Origin: an uncultured Lachnospiraceae bacterium
GTDB taxonomy: Bacteria > Bacillota > Clostridia > Lachnospirales > Lachnospiraceae
DNA: 64,000 bases
Direction of reading: 5' to 3'
Assembly: GCA_934351835.1 (NCBI GenBank)
Contig: CAKRJP010000004.1
Location: forward strand, 62,001 to 126,000
Part shown: positions 51,439-60,465 of the stretch, piece by piece
Layout: the number at the start of each line of letters is the position of its first letter
Position numbering within the stretch: position 1 is the stretch's first letter
Position numbers and translations under genes: made by a program
The notes under the pieces: model-generated
What the model was told of the DNA's origin: nothing
Databases searched by the model: none
What the model saw: the letters and a program-made list of their open reading frames with translations, nothing else

Positions 51439-52392
51439 ATGAAGAAGAAACCGTTAGTGGTACTAACTGGGCCTACTGCTGCAGGAAAGACAAAAGCATC
51501 AATAGAACTTGCAAAAGCAATCGGCGGAGAAATCATTTCCGCAGATTCCATGCAGGTATATAAATATATGGATATCGGATCGGCGAAGATCCGACCGGAA
51601 GAAATGCAGGGAGTTCCTCATTTTCTGGTGGATGTTTTAGAACCGACGGAAGAATTTAATGTTGTTCGTTTTAAAGAGATGGCAACAGAGGCGATGGAGG
51701 AAATCTACCAGAGGGGACATATCCCGATCATTGTGGGAGGAACCGGATTCTATATTCAGTCAGTATTGTATGACATTGATTTTACGAAACAGGACAACGA
51801 TCAGGCGTACCGGGAAGAACTGGAAGCTTATGCGAAAGAGCATGGTGCACAGGCACTTCACGACAAACTGCGTCAGGTGGATGAAAAAGCAGCATCTGAG
51901 ATTCATGCCAATAATATAAAACGAGTGATCCGTGCATTAGAGTATTACCGGCAAACCGGTCAAAAGATTTCTGAACATAACGAAAAAGAGCGTGAAAAAG
52001 AATCTCCTTATGAATTTTTCTATTTTGTATTAACTGATGAAAGAGAAACGCTCTATGAGAGGATTGACAAACGTGTGGATCAGATGATAGAAGAAGGCCT
52101 GGTGGAAGAAGTTAAACATTTAAAAGAAATGGGCTGCACGAGAGACCTTGTTTCCATGCAGGGACTTGGATATAAAGAAATTTTAGATTATCTGGATGGG
52201 TTCTGCACGCTGGATGAGGCGGTCTATAAGATCAAGAGGGATACCAGGCATTTTGCAAAACGCCAGCTTACGTGGTTTAGAAGAGAACGTAAGGTGCGCT
52301 GGATCGATAAATCAGAGTTTGAACATGATGAAGTAAAAATAATAAACGAGATGCTAAAACAGATGGAGGGAGTACAATGCTGCGAAGATTAA
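51439..52392 (+). CDS. miaA: tRNA dimethylallyltransferase MiaA
   Basis: The 317-residue protein has the P-loop TGPTAAGKTKASIELAK (about 10-26), SADSMQVYKYMDIGSAK and VGGTGFYI, and NIKRVIRALE. It prenylates A37 of tRNAs reading U-initial codons, the substrate for MiaB. The start directly follows the mutL stop, so mutS-mutL-miaA form one unit. Confidence 0.97.
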   Translation: MKKKPLVVLTGPTAAGKTKASIELAKAIGGEIISADSMQVYKYMDIGSAKIRPEEMQGVPHFLVDVLEPTEEFNVVRFKEMATEAMEEIYQRGHIPIIVGGTGFYIQSVLYDIDFTKQDNDQAYREELEAYAKEHGAQALHDKLRQVDEKAASEIHANNIKRVIRALEYYRQTGQKISEHNEKEREKESPYEFFYFVLTDERETLYERIDKRVDQMIEEGLVEEVKHLKEMGCTRDLVSMQGLGYKEILDYLDGFCTLDEAVYKIKRDTRHFAKRQLTWFRRERKVRWIDKSEFEHDEVKIINEMLKQMEGVQCCED

Positions 52393-52670
52393 TCGGGGGG
52401 TCGAAATTTGTAAAAAGATTAAATACATTAATGGGCGTTTATGCGGAAACGCAGGACACCCACACGACATATCTGGAACTGTTAAAGCTGAAACCACTGG
52501 TAAAAACAGTAGGGGAGGATGCTTTGTATGAATTGAACAGGGCATCCCTTTTGTATGATATGAAGCACTACCGGGAAGCAGCGGATGTTGTACTGGAAAT
52601 TCCGTCGATCAACCCGGAATTTGATGCAAAATGTGCAATCGTAAAGACAAAGATTATGGACGCAATGTAA
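52377..52670 (+). CDS. Small unknown protein overlapping the miaA end
   Basis: This protein has 97 residues and is helical, with a TPR-like second half (YELNRASLLYDMKHYREAADVVLEIPSINPEF in part). GGAGGGAG lies just before the ATG, inside miaA, which it overlaps by 16 nt. Codon use resembles the neighbours, so it is likely expressed. Function is unknown. Confidence 0.7.
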   Translation: MLRRLIGGSKFVKRLNTLMGVYAETQDTHTTYLELLKLKPLVKTVGEDALYELNRASLLYDMKHYREAADVVLEIPSINPEFDAKCAIVKTKIMDAM

Positions 52671-52772
52671 ATACGGTGATAGATCAGGGAAAATATAAAT
52701 TGTAATGAGTAATACTCAAAGTGGATGATTAAAAGAGATAGAGAAATTATAGAAAGAGAAGGAAGAAGACAT

Positions 52773-54068
52773 ATGTTAGATATGCATCAGATATATGAAC
52801 AGATTGGCATTCGAAAATCTGTATTTGAATTTGGAAACAAAATAGAGGCAGAATTAAAAGAGAGATTTGAGGCTATTGATAAAATGGCAGAGTATAATCA
52901 GCTGAAAGTAATTCATGCCATGCAGGAGAACCGTGTAAGCGAAGCGTGCTTTAACTATGCAAGCGGCTATGGATACGATGATCTTGGAAGAGATACATTG
53001 GAAAAAGTATATGCATCTGTATTCCATACAGAAAGCGCCCTGGTCCGCCCGCAGATCACCTGTGGAACACATGCGTTGGCACTGGCACTTGCTGCAAACT
53101 TACGTCCAGGGGATGAACTTTTATCTATCGCAGGAAAACCTTACGATACTTTAGAAGAAGTAATTGGCATCCGACCGTCTAATGGATCTTTAGCTGAGTA
53201 TGGAGTGACTTATAAACAGGTAGATCTGTTAGAAGATGGAAGTTTTGATTATGATAAGATCAAAAAGGCATTAAATGATAAAACAAAATTGGTGACAATT
53301 CAGAGATCTAAGGGATATCAGACCCGTCCAAGTTTTTCGGTTGCTCAGATTGGCGAAGCGATCGCTTTTGTAAAATCACTTCGTCCGGATGTGATTTGCA
53401 TGGTTGATAACTGTTACGGAGAATTTGTAGAAGCGTTAGAACCAAGTGATGTAGGTGCGGATATGGTTGTAGGTTCTCTGATTAAAAATCCAGGAGGCGG
53501 ACTTGCTCCGATCGGAGGCTATATCGCTGGTCGTGAAGATCTGATCGAGAACTGCGGTTATCGTCTGACTTCCCCGGGACTTGGAAGAGAAGTGGGTGCT
53601 TCTTTAGGTGTTATGCGTTCTTTCTATCAGGGATTATTTTTAGCACCGACGGTTGTCTCAGGGGCTTTGAAAGGAGCCATCCTGGCGGCAAATATTTATG
53701 AGAGATTAGGCTATCATGTAGTTCCAAATGGATCTGAGAGCAGACATGACATTATTCAGGCAGTTGAATTTGGAATTCCGGAGGGAGTAATCGCATTCTG
53801 TAAAGGTATCCAGGCGGCAGCACCGGTAGATTCTTATGTAACACCGGAACCTTGGCCGATGCCGGGATACGACAGTGACGTCATCATGGCTGCCGGAGCA
53901 TTTGTGCAAGGATCATCTATTGAGCTGAGTGCAGATGGTCCGATTAAACCACCTTATGCAGTTTATTTCCAGGGCGGACTTACAGCCCCACATGCAAAAC
54001 TTGGAATTTTAATGTCATTGGAATATATGATCCGAGACGGTGTTATTTCGGAGTCGGCGATTTTATAA
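52773..54068 (+). CDS. Methionine gamma-lyase family PLP protein ("aluminum resistance" family)
   Basis: The protein of about 431 residues is a fold-type I PLP enzyme of the Met_gamma_lyase (PF06838) group: FNYASGYGYDDLGRD, PQITCGTHALALAL, MVDNCYGEF, and the PLP lysine in GSLIKNPGGGLAPIGGYIAG near residue 234. ATG 52773 is preferred (AAGGAAG 8 nt upstream, normal length) to ATG 52725. The substrate is unknown; it is common downstream of miaA in Firmicutes. Confidence 0.88.
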   Translation: MLDMHQIYEQIGIRKSVFEFGNKIEAELKERFEAIDKMAEYNQLKVIHAMQENRVSEACFNYASGYGYDDLGRDTLEKVYASVFHTESALVRPQITCGTHALALALAANLRPGDELLSIAGKPYDTLEEVIGIRPSNGSLAEYGVTYKQVDLLEDGSFDYDKIKKALNDKTKLVTIQRSKGYQTRPSFSVAQIGEAIAFVKSLRPDVICMVDNCYGEFVEALEPSDVGADMVVGSLIKNPGGGLAPIGGYIAGREDLIENCGYRLTSPGLGREVGASLGVMRSFYQGLFLAPTVVSGALKGAILAANIYERLGYHVVPNGSESRHDIIQAVEFGIPEGVIAFCKGIQAAAPVDSYVTPEPWPMPGYDSDVIMAAGAFVQGSSIELSADGPIKPPYAVYFQGGLTAPHAKLGILMSLEYMIRDGVISESAIL

Positions 54069-54098
54069 AATAGTTTATAGATATTAAGGGATAGATAA

Positions 54099-55322
54099 AT
54101 GAAAAGAATTGTAGTAATCGGTGGCGGAGCCTCCGGAATCGTGGCGGCAATTGAAGCTGCCCGCACAGACCGGAAAGCAAAAGTTTATATATTAGAGCAA
54201 AAAGAAAAATTAGGTAAAAAAATTCTGGCAACAGGAAATGGTCGATGTAATCTGACAAATCTGGATATGACAGAAAATGCATTCAGAGGAGATTCGGGAG
54301 AAATCGTTACCCGTGTATTACAGTTGTTTGATCAGGAACAGACACTGAACTTTTTTTCATCACTGGGACTTGTAACAAAATGCCGTGATACCTATGTGTA
54401 TCCGCGTTCAGACCAGGCACAGACGGTTGTCATGCTTTTGGAAAAAGAACTGGAAAGACTTGGAGTATTCTGCATAACAGATGTAAAAGTAGAGGATATT
54501 CTTCCGGGGAAGAGCGGATTTCGTATTCAGACAACAAAAGAAACCTTGCAGGCAGATAAAGTCATCCTTGCATGTGGCGGAAAAGCAGATTCTGCGCTTG
54601 GTTCCGATGGGAGCGGTTATGCTTTGGCAAAATCCCTGGGCCATTGTTTGTCTCCGGTTGTCCCCGCACTTGTCCCACTTAAAGTAAAAAAATATGCGTA
54701 TTCCAAAGCTTCGGGAGTACGCACGGATGCTAAAGTAACTGCAATCGTGAATGGAAAAGTGATGGCAGAAGATGTGGGAGAACTACAGATGACAGCTTAT
54801 GGGATCTCCGGAATCCCGGTATTTCAGATTAGCAGGTATATAGCAAAAGGATTACAAAAATGTCAATCTGTCTCTGTAAAAGTAGATTTTTTACCGGAAT
54901 ATACAGAACAGGAAGTGATGACATGGATTCGGGGCAGAGTAAAACAATCCGGGAAGACCAGTGTGGAGACACTGCTACTGGGCATGTTTAATCGCAAATT
55001 AGTACCGGAATTTTTAAAACGGGCAAAACTTAAAGGAAAAGAGTTTATTGGAAATATGTCCGATACGCAGTGGAAAAAACTGGTGCAGATCTGTAAGCGT
55101 GAGATTTTTGAAATCGAGGACACCATGGGATTTGAACGTGCACAGGTCTGCGCCGGTGGAGTTAAGACAAAGGAAGTTCATCCCGAGACTTTAGAGTCTG
55201 ATTATGTGAATGGACTTTATATTACCGGGGAATTATTAGATGTAGAAGGAATCTGTGGAGGTTATAATCTGCAGTGGGCGTGGGCAACCGGATATCTGGC
55301 AGGAAAGGATGCAGCAAAATGA
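54099..55322 (+). CDS. Flavoprotein, HI0933/BaiN-like NAD(P)/FAD oxidoreductase
   Basis: The 407-residue protein has the FAD-binding VIGGGASGIVAAIEAAR at the N terminus, GNGRCNLTN, and CAGGVKTKEV with GYNLQWAWATGYLAG near the C terminus, the HI0933 family landmarks. The physiological reaction is unknown. It ends with an ATGA overlap of the next gene. Confidence 0.88.
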   Translation: MKRIVVIGGGASGIVAAIEAARTDRKAKVYILEQKEKLGKKILATGNGRCNLTNLDMTENAFRGDSGEIVTRVLQLFDQEQTLNFFSSLGLVTKCRDTYVYPRSDQAQTVVMLLEKELERLGVFCITDVKVEDILPGKSGFRIQTTKETLQADKVILACGGKADSALGSDGSGYALAKSLGHCLSPVVPALVPLKVKKYAYSKASGVRTDAKVTAIVNGKVMAEDVGELQMTAYGISGIPVFQISRYIAKGLQKCQSVSVKVDFLPEYTEQEVMTWIRGRVKQSGKTSVETLLLGMFNRKLVPEFLKRAKLKGKEFIGNMSDTQWKKLVQICKREIFEIEDTMGFERAQVCAGGVKTKEVHPETLESDYVNGLYITGELLDVEGICGGYNLQWAWATGYLAGKDAAK

Positions 55323-56938
55323 TTCAGATTAATCAGTTAAAACTGGATATTCATCATAAAGAATGTGATTTAAAGAAAAAAATCTTAAAAACGCTTCGCA
55401 TTTCAGAAGAACAACTGATTTCTTATACCATTCGGAAACAGTCGATCGATGCAAGGAAGAAACCGGTACTTTTTTATGTCTATACCGTAGATGTGGAAGT
55501 AAAAAAAGAAAATCAGTTAAAGAAATACTGTAAGAATGGCAGTATTAAATTTATAGAAAAACCACAAAAATACAACTACGTTCCATCCGGTGAGAAAAAA
55601 TTAAAACATCGTCCGGTAATTATCGGAACAGGACCTGCTGGATTGTTTTGTGGTTACCTTCTGGCGGCTCATGGCTACCGTCCGATTTTACTGGAACGTG
55701 GAGCTGATGTAGACACTCGTCAGGAAGATGTCGAAAAATTCTGGAGGACCGGGACATTGGACCCATATTCGAACGTTCAGTTTGGAGAAGGTGGTGCGGG
55801 AACATTTTCAGATGGAAAATTAAACACGCTGGTACACGATCCAAAAGGAAGAAACCAGAAAGTGTTGGAATTGTTTGTAGAGGCAGGAGCGGATCCGGAG
55901 ATTCTTTATCAGCAGAAACCGCATGTGGGTACAGATGTTCTCTCGAAAGTCGTAAAAAATATCAGAAATAAAATCATTTCACTGGGAGGAACTGTATATT
56001 TTAAACGTCAGGTAACAGATCTTATATTCAGGGAATCAGAGAATCAGGAGTTGGAGGCACTGGAAATTACCAATGTCCAGACGGGTGAAAAAGAAATTAT
56101 ATATACAGAAGTTGCAGTTATGGCAATTGGCCACAGTGCGAGGGATACTTTTGTGATGCTAAAAGAACATCAGATTCCGATGGAGGCAAAATCATTTGCA
56201 GTGGGTATCCGCACGGAGCATCCGCAGATGATGATCAACGAGTCACAGTATGGTCCGGGACATGAGGATCTGCCGGCCGCTGCTTATAAGTTGACTGCAA
56301 AAACTTCTTCAGGCCGGGGGGTTTATACATTCTGTATGTGTCCGGGAGGCTATGTGGTAAATGCATCTTCCGAAGAAAAACGCCTGGCGGTAAATGGAAT
56401 GAGCTACCACAGTCGTGATGGTGAAAATGCAAACAGTGCAGTGATCGTAACGGTCACTCCAAAAGATTATGGAACAGAAGATGCGCTGGCAGGAGTAGAA
56501 TTCCAGAGAAGATTAGAAGAAAATGCATACCGCCTTGGAAATGGAAAAATTCCGGTGCAGACATTTGGCGATTTCAAAAAAAATAAAGCTTCCGCAGGTC
56601 CGGGGAAAATACAGCCACAGATGAGGGGAGAATATCAGTGGGCGAATGTCAGAAACATTTTCCCGGAAGATCTTGCAGAGGCATTAGAAGAAGGAATCCT
56701 GGCGTTTGACCATAAAATTCACGGATATGCCAGAGAAGACGCTGTTGTATCAGGAGTGGAGAGTAGAACGTCTTCGCCGGTTCGTATTTTGAGAAACGAA
56801 AAATTCCAAAGTATTGTGTCTGGAATTTATCCATGTGGAGAGGGTGCAGGGTACGCAGGAGGTATTACATCAGCTGCTATGGATGGACTGAAAGTGGCAG
56901 AATCTGTCATGGAAGAATACCGGTCTTTCGACATTTGA
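55319..56938 (+). CDS. FAD-dependent dehydrogenase-like protein (COG2509)
   Basis: The protein of about 539 residues has an N-terminal ferredoxin-like region, an FAD-binding VIIGTGPAGLFCGYLLA (about 99-115), QFGEGGAGTFSDGKLNT and a C-terminal GEGAGYAGGITSAAMDG. It is an uncharacterised family often annotated as FAD-dependent oxidoreductase. ATG 55319 shares ATGA with the previous stop; a longer in-frame start at 55274 reads through the previous gene. Confidence 0.88.
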   Translation: MIQINQLKLDIHHKECDLKKKILKTLRISEEQLISYTIRKQSIDARKKPVLFYVYTVDVEVKKENQLKKYCKNGSIKFIEKPQKYNYVPSGEKKLKHRPVIIGTGPAGLFCGYLLAAHGYRPILLERGADVDTRQEDVEKFWRTGTLDPYSNVQFGEGGAGTFSDGKLNTLVHDPKGRNQKVLELFVEAGADPEILYQQKPHVGTDVLSKVVKNIRNKIISLGGTVYFKRQVTDLIFRESENQELEALEITNVQTGEKEIIYTEVAVMAIGHSARDTFVMLKEHQIPMEAKSFAVGIRTEHPQMMINESQYGPGHEDLPAAAYKLTAKTSSGRGVYTFCMCPGGYVVNASSEEKRLAVNGMSYHSRDGENANSAVIVTVTPKDYGTEDALAGVEFQRRLEENAYRLGNGKIPVQTFGDFKKNKASAGPGKIQPQMRGEYQWANVRNIFPEDLAEALEEGILAFDHKIHGYAREDAVVSGVESRTSSPVRILRNEKFQSIVSGIYPCGEGAGYAGGITSAAMDGLKVAESVMEEYRSFDI

Positions 56939-56972
56939 AAATAAGGTTAAGAATTTTTTAATAACGAAAGTC

Positions 56973-57001
56973 TATACACTTTTTTGGAAATATGATAAAA
57001 T
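56973..57001 (+). promoter_or_regulatory. Possible promoter of the DUF4321-radC-mre region
   Basis: TATACA (56973-56978), 17 bp, TAAAAT with upstream TG (56996-57001). Confidence 0.4.
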
Positions 57002-57043
57002 GTAGAAAGTTTTTAGATAGATAAAAACGAGGAGGAGTACATA

Positions 57044-57304
57044 ATGAAGGGAACAGGAAGCAAAAACGCCTGGGCTTTATTTTTGATGCTGTTAGCAGGA
57101 ATTGTGCTTGGTGGCTTCATAGGAATGCTGACAAAAGACATCTCAGCTCTCAGCTGGCTTTCCTATGGACAATCATTTGGATTAGCTGATCCGGTCGTCC
57201 TGAATTTTGGAGTACTGGTCATTACATTTGGCCTGTCTATCAAAATTACAATAGCAAGTATTGTAGGCGTAATTCTGGCAATTATCATTTACCGCTTCTT
57301 ATAA
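57044..57304 (+). CDS. DUF4321 small membrane protein
   Basis: The 86-residue protein has two hydrophobic segments (about 8-28 and 62-85) and the DUF4321 pattern (KNAWALFLMLLAGIVLGGFIG, ending KITIASIVGVILAIIIYRF). It is typically found near radC/mreB in Firmicutes; function unknown. GAGGAG precedes the ATG. Confidence 0.85.
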   Translation: MKGTGSKNAWALFLMLLAGIVLGGFIGMLTKDISALSWLSYGQSFGLADPVVLNFGVLVITFGLSIKITIASIVGVILAIIIYRFL

Positions 57305-57342
57305 GTTCTGTCATGAGTGTCGTACGAATCTAAAGATAAAAG

Positions 57343-58047
57343 ATGAACCAGTCGAATACAATTAAAGAATTACCAGAGATGGAACGCCCATATGAAAAAT
57401 GTGAGCAGAAAGGCGCCGGCAGTTTGAGCAACGAGGAACTGTTGGCTGTCTTATTACGCACTGGTACAAGAGGCGAGAACGCAATAGATCTGGCAAGGCG
57501 TATTCTCTATCATGCCGGAGAACCCGGTATTTTGGGGATTCATCAGTTTAGTGTCAGCAGGCTGATGCAGATTAAAGGTGTAGGAAAAGTCAAGGCTGTT
57601 CAGATATCCTGCATATCGGAACTTGCAAAACGACTTGCGAGAAGTTCCTATGAAGAGAAACTGAGTTTTACAGAACCGGCTTCAATCGCCAGATATTATA
57701 TGGAAGAGTTGCGACACGAGAAACAGGAAATTATGAAGCTTTTAATGTTAAATTCAAAAGCAAAGCTGATCGGTGAGTCAGATGTGTCCAAAGGTACAGT
57801 GAATGCATCTGTGATTACACCGAGAGAACTTTTTATAGAGGCATTACAAAAAAATGCCGTATCCATAGTTATCATGCATAATCACCCAAGTGGTGACCCG
57901 ACTCCCAGCAGAGAAGACATGCTGACCACAAAGAGAATCCAGGAGGCAGGCCTTTTGATAGGGATTGAACTGTTAGATCATATTGTGATAGGGAATAATT
58001 GTTATATCAGTTTTCGGGAAGAGGGGATGCTAGAGAAAGGATTATAA
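57343..58047 (+). CDS. radC: RadC-family JAB/MPN domain protein
   Basis: This 234-residue protein has an N-terminal helix-hairpin-helix region (IKGVGKVKAVQI) and a JAB domain with E..., MHNHPSGDPTPSRED and DHIVIG (metal-binding H-x-H...D). It was named as a repair protein, but its enzymatic role is unproven. The Shine-Dalgarno is weak. It lies 4 nt before mreB. Confidence 0.93.
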   Translation: MNQSNTIKELPEMERPYEKCEQKGAGSLSNEELLAVLLRTGTRGENAIDLARRILYHAGEPGILGIHQFSVSRLMQIKGVGKVKAVQISCISELAKRLARSSYEEKLSFTEPASIARYYMEELRHEKQEIMKLLMLNSKAKLIGESDVSKGTVNASVITPRELFIEALQKNAVSIVIMHNHPSGDPTPSREDMLTTKRIQEAGLLIGIELLDHIVIGNNCYISFREEGMLEKGL

Positions 58048-58051
58048 TCAG

Positions 58052-59074
58052 ATGACAAAAAATATATACGGAATTGACCTTGGATCATATGAGATTAAGG
58101 TTTATGATAAAAATGAAGATATCATTTGGAAAGAAAAAGCTGTGATTGCGATTAAAAATCAGAGAGATGTTTTTGCATTTGGTGATGAGGCATATGAGAT
58201 GTTTGAAAAGACACCTTCTAATATAGAAGTTGTTTTTCCGATGAAAGACGGAGTAATCTCACATTTTAATGATATGCAGTTTTTATTGCAGGGCCTTTTG
58301 AAGAAGGGAAAGCATTTCTCAAGGGGCGCCGAATATGTGATTGCAGTTCCTACGGACATCACAGAAGTACAAAAGAAAGCTTTCTTTGATCTGGTGGTGC
58401 ATTCTAATGCGCGAGCAAAAGAAGTTAATATAGTAGAAAGAGCAATTGCGGACGCAGTTGGACTGAATCTGGATGTACAGAATACAAAGGGTGTGATAGT
58501 TGTTAACTTTGGAGGAAATACGATTGAACTTTCTGTACTGGCAGGTGGAGGTCTTGTGTTTAATAAATTGTTGAAGATTGGTGGCAATACATTTGATCAT
58601 GCAATCATTAATATGATTCGTAACACACATGATTTCCTGATCGGACTGCATACTGCCGAGAGTCTTCGTAAGAATTTTGGTGTTCTGACAAGTGATGCCG
58701 ATGAAGTACAGACAGTTGCAGGACGTGATCTGATCACCGGAGTGCCGATGCAGAAAACAATCTCTATCAACCTGGTCAGAACAGCTATGAAAGAACCATT
58801 GTTAGAATGCGTCAGGGGGATTCAGTCATTACTGGGAAGGATTCCGCCGGAGGTAAGAAAGGCAATCCATGAAAATGGAATTTTCCTGACAGGAGGAGTC
58901 GCACATACTGCGGGTCTTGAGACTTATATTGAGGAAATGACCGGAATCAGAACAAGGACATCGTTAGAACCGGATGTCTGCGCAGTTATTGGTCTGAAAA
59001 AAATCATGGAATCAAAAGAATTGAAGAAACTTGCTTATTCAATGATAGAAGAGAATTATAGGTGGATGAGATAA
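58052..59074 (+). CDS. mreB: MreB-like actin homologue, divergent at nucleotide motifs
   Basis: The 340-residue protein is in the canonical radC-mreB-mreC-mreD order and keeps the MreB fold pattern (VPTDITEVQKKAF, LTGGVAHTAGLETYIEEMTGI). Phosphate loop 1 reads GIDLGSYEIKVY (usual D-L-G-T-A-N-T), loop 2 reads VVNFGGNTIELS (usual VDIGGGTTE), and the EEP catalytic region reads ERA near residue 129. It would guide lateral wall synthesis with MreC/MreD/PBP2. The altered motifs may reduce ATP hydrolysis. Confidence 0.88.
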   Translation: MTKNIYGIDLGSYEIKVYDKNEDIIWKEKAVIAIKNQRDVFAFGDEAYEMFEKTPSNIEVVFPMKDGVISHFNDMQFLLQGLLKKGKHFSRGAEYVIAVPTDITEVQKKAFFDLVVHSNARAKEVNIVERAIADAVGLNLDVQNTKGVIVVNFGGNTIELSVLAGGGLVFNKLLKIGGNTFDHAIINMIRNTHDFLIGLHTAESLRKNFGVLTSDADEVQTVAGRDLITGVPMQKTISINLVRTAMKEPLLECVRGIQSLLGRIPPEVRKAIHENGIFLTGGVAHTAGLETYIEEMTGIRTRTSLEPDVCAVIGLKKIMESKELKKLAYSMIEENYRWMR

Positions 59075-59075
59075 T

Positions 59076-59942
59076 ATGAAGATAAAAAACCAATCATCAC
59101 TTCCAAGTAAATACTGGTTGCTGATCATCGCAGTACTCTGTATTTTGTTAGCGAGTATCGGACATGCAGTGAATGGAAGCGGTCCGCTGACTTTTGTCGC
59201 GAATTATACGGTTATTCCTATGCAAAAGGGGATTAGTTATGTAGGAAGATATATCAGTGATGTATCTGAAAATTTCAAAACAATGGAAGACATGAAGAAA
59301 GAAAATAAAGAACTGCAGTCAAAGGTAGATGAACTTACGATTGACAATACAAGATTGAATCAGGAACAGTATGAACTGGAGCGTCTGCGGGATCTTTATA
59401 AGTTAGATCAGAACTACTCAGATTATGAAAAGATCGGTGCGCATGTTATTTCAAATAATGGCAGTAACTGGTTTGATGATTTTACGATTGATAAGGGAAG
59501 TCAAGATGGCGTTCAGGTCAACTCCAATGTACTTGCCGGAAGCGGTCTTGCCGGAATCGTTACTGAGGTTGGTCCAAATTATGCCAGGGTCCGTTCGGTT
59601 ATCGATGATTCCAGCAATATCAGTGCGATGATGCTTTCGACATCAGATACCTGTGTCGTTCGTGGAGATTTGAAATTAATGGATGATGGAAAGATTCGTT
59701 TTGAGAAGCTGGCAAATAATGATAATAAAATCGAAGTAGGAGAACAGGTGGTGACTTCTCATGTCAGCAATCGATTCCTGCAGGGACTTCTGATTGGATA
59801 TGTCAGCGAGATCAATGTGGATTCTAATAATCTGACGAGATCAGGATATATTACACCGGCTGTTGATTTTACCAAGATTCAGGAAGTCCTGGTTATTACC
59901 AGTACAAAGAAAGATCTGGTAGGAGATAAAGATAAGGAGTAA
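59076..59942 (+). CDS. mreC: Rod shape-determining protein MreC
   Basis: The 288-residue protein has one membrane segment (about 13-33), a coiled coil (about 68-112, KKENKELQSKVDEL), and two beta-barrel domains with GSQDGVQVNSNVL, GLAGIVTEVGPNYARV and GLLIGYVSEI. It bridges MreB/MreD to PBP2 outside the membrane. It starts right after mreB. Confidence 0.95.
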   Translation: MKIKNQSSLPSKYWLLIIAVLCILLASIGHAVNGSGPLTFVANYTVIPMQKGISYVGRYISDVSENFKTMEDMKKENKELQSKVDELTIDNTRLNQEQYELERLRDLYKLDQNYSDYEKIGAHVISNNGSNWFDDFTIDKGSQDGVQVNSNVLAGSGLAGIVTEVGPNYARVRSVIDDSSNISAMMLSTSDTCVVRGDLKLMDDGKIRFEKLANNDNKIEVGEQVVTSHVSNRFLQGLLIGYVSEINVDSNNLTRSGYITPAVDFTKIQEVLVITSTKKDLVGDKDKE

Positions 59943-59946
59943 TCTT

Positions 59947-60465
59947 ATGAAAAGAAAGATTATTACAATTGTTATGATCATTTTTTGCTTTTTGTTGGAA
60001 TGTATGGTCTTTACCAGAATAGCATTTGCTTCGATCAAACCTAATTTATTACTGATTATTACCTGTTCGCTGGGATTGATGCGCGGACGTAAAGAGGGGA
60101 TGGCAGTAGGGCTTACGGCCGGATTTTTTGTGGATTTGTTCTGGGGTGGTACTTTAGGTTATAATATGCTTATTTATGCAGTAATCGGTTATTTAAACGG
60201 AACTTTCCGAAGACTGTTCTTTGATGAAGATGTAAAACTCCCAATTGCGCTGATTGCAGTAAGCGATTTGATCTTTGGACTGATAAACTATGTATGTTTA
60301 TATATGCTACAAGGGGATTTCGCTTTTGGGACATATTTGATTCATATTATTATGCCGGAACTTGTTTATACAGTTCTGGTTACACTGATTCTGTATCCGG
60401 TAGTTTTGCAAATTAATAAGAAACTGGAAGTAGAAGAACAAAGGAGTGCAAGTAAATTTGTCTAG
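59947..60465 (+). CDS. mreD: Rod shape-determining protein MreD
   Basis: This 172-residue integral membrane protein has about five hydrophobic segments and the MreD pattern KPNLLLIITCSLGLMRGRKEGMAVGLTAGFFVDLFWGG (given as family landmark: GLTAGFFVDLFWG). AAGGAG precedes the ATG. It overlaps the next start by 8 nt. Confidence 0.93.
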   Translation: MKRKIITIVMIIFCFLLECMVFTRIAFASIKPNLLLIITCSLGLMRGRKEGMAVGLTAGFFVDLFWGGTLGYNMLIYAVIGYLNGTFRRLFFDEDVKLPIALIAVSDLIFGLINYVCLYMLQGDFAFGTYLIHIIMPELVYTVLVTLILYPVVLQINKKLEVEEQRSASKFV

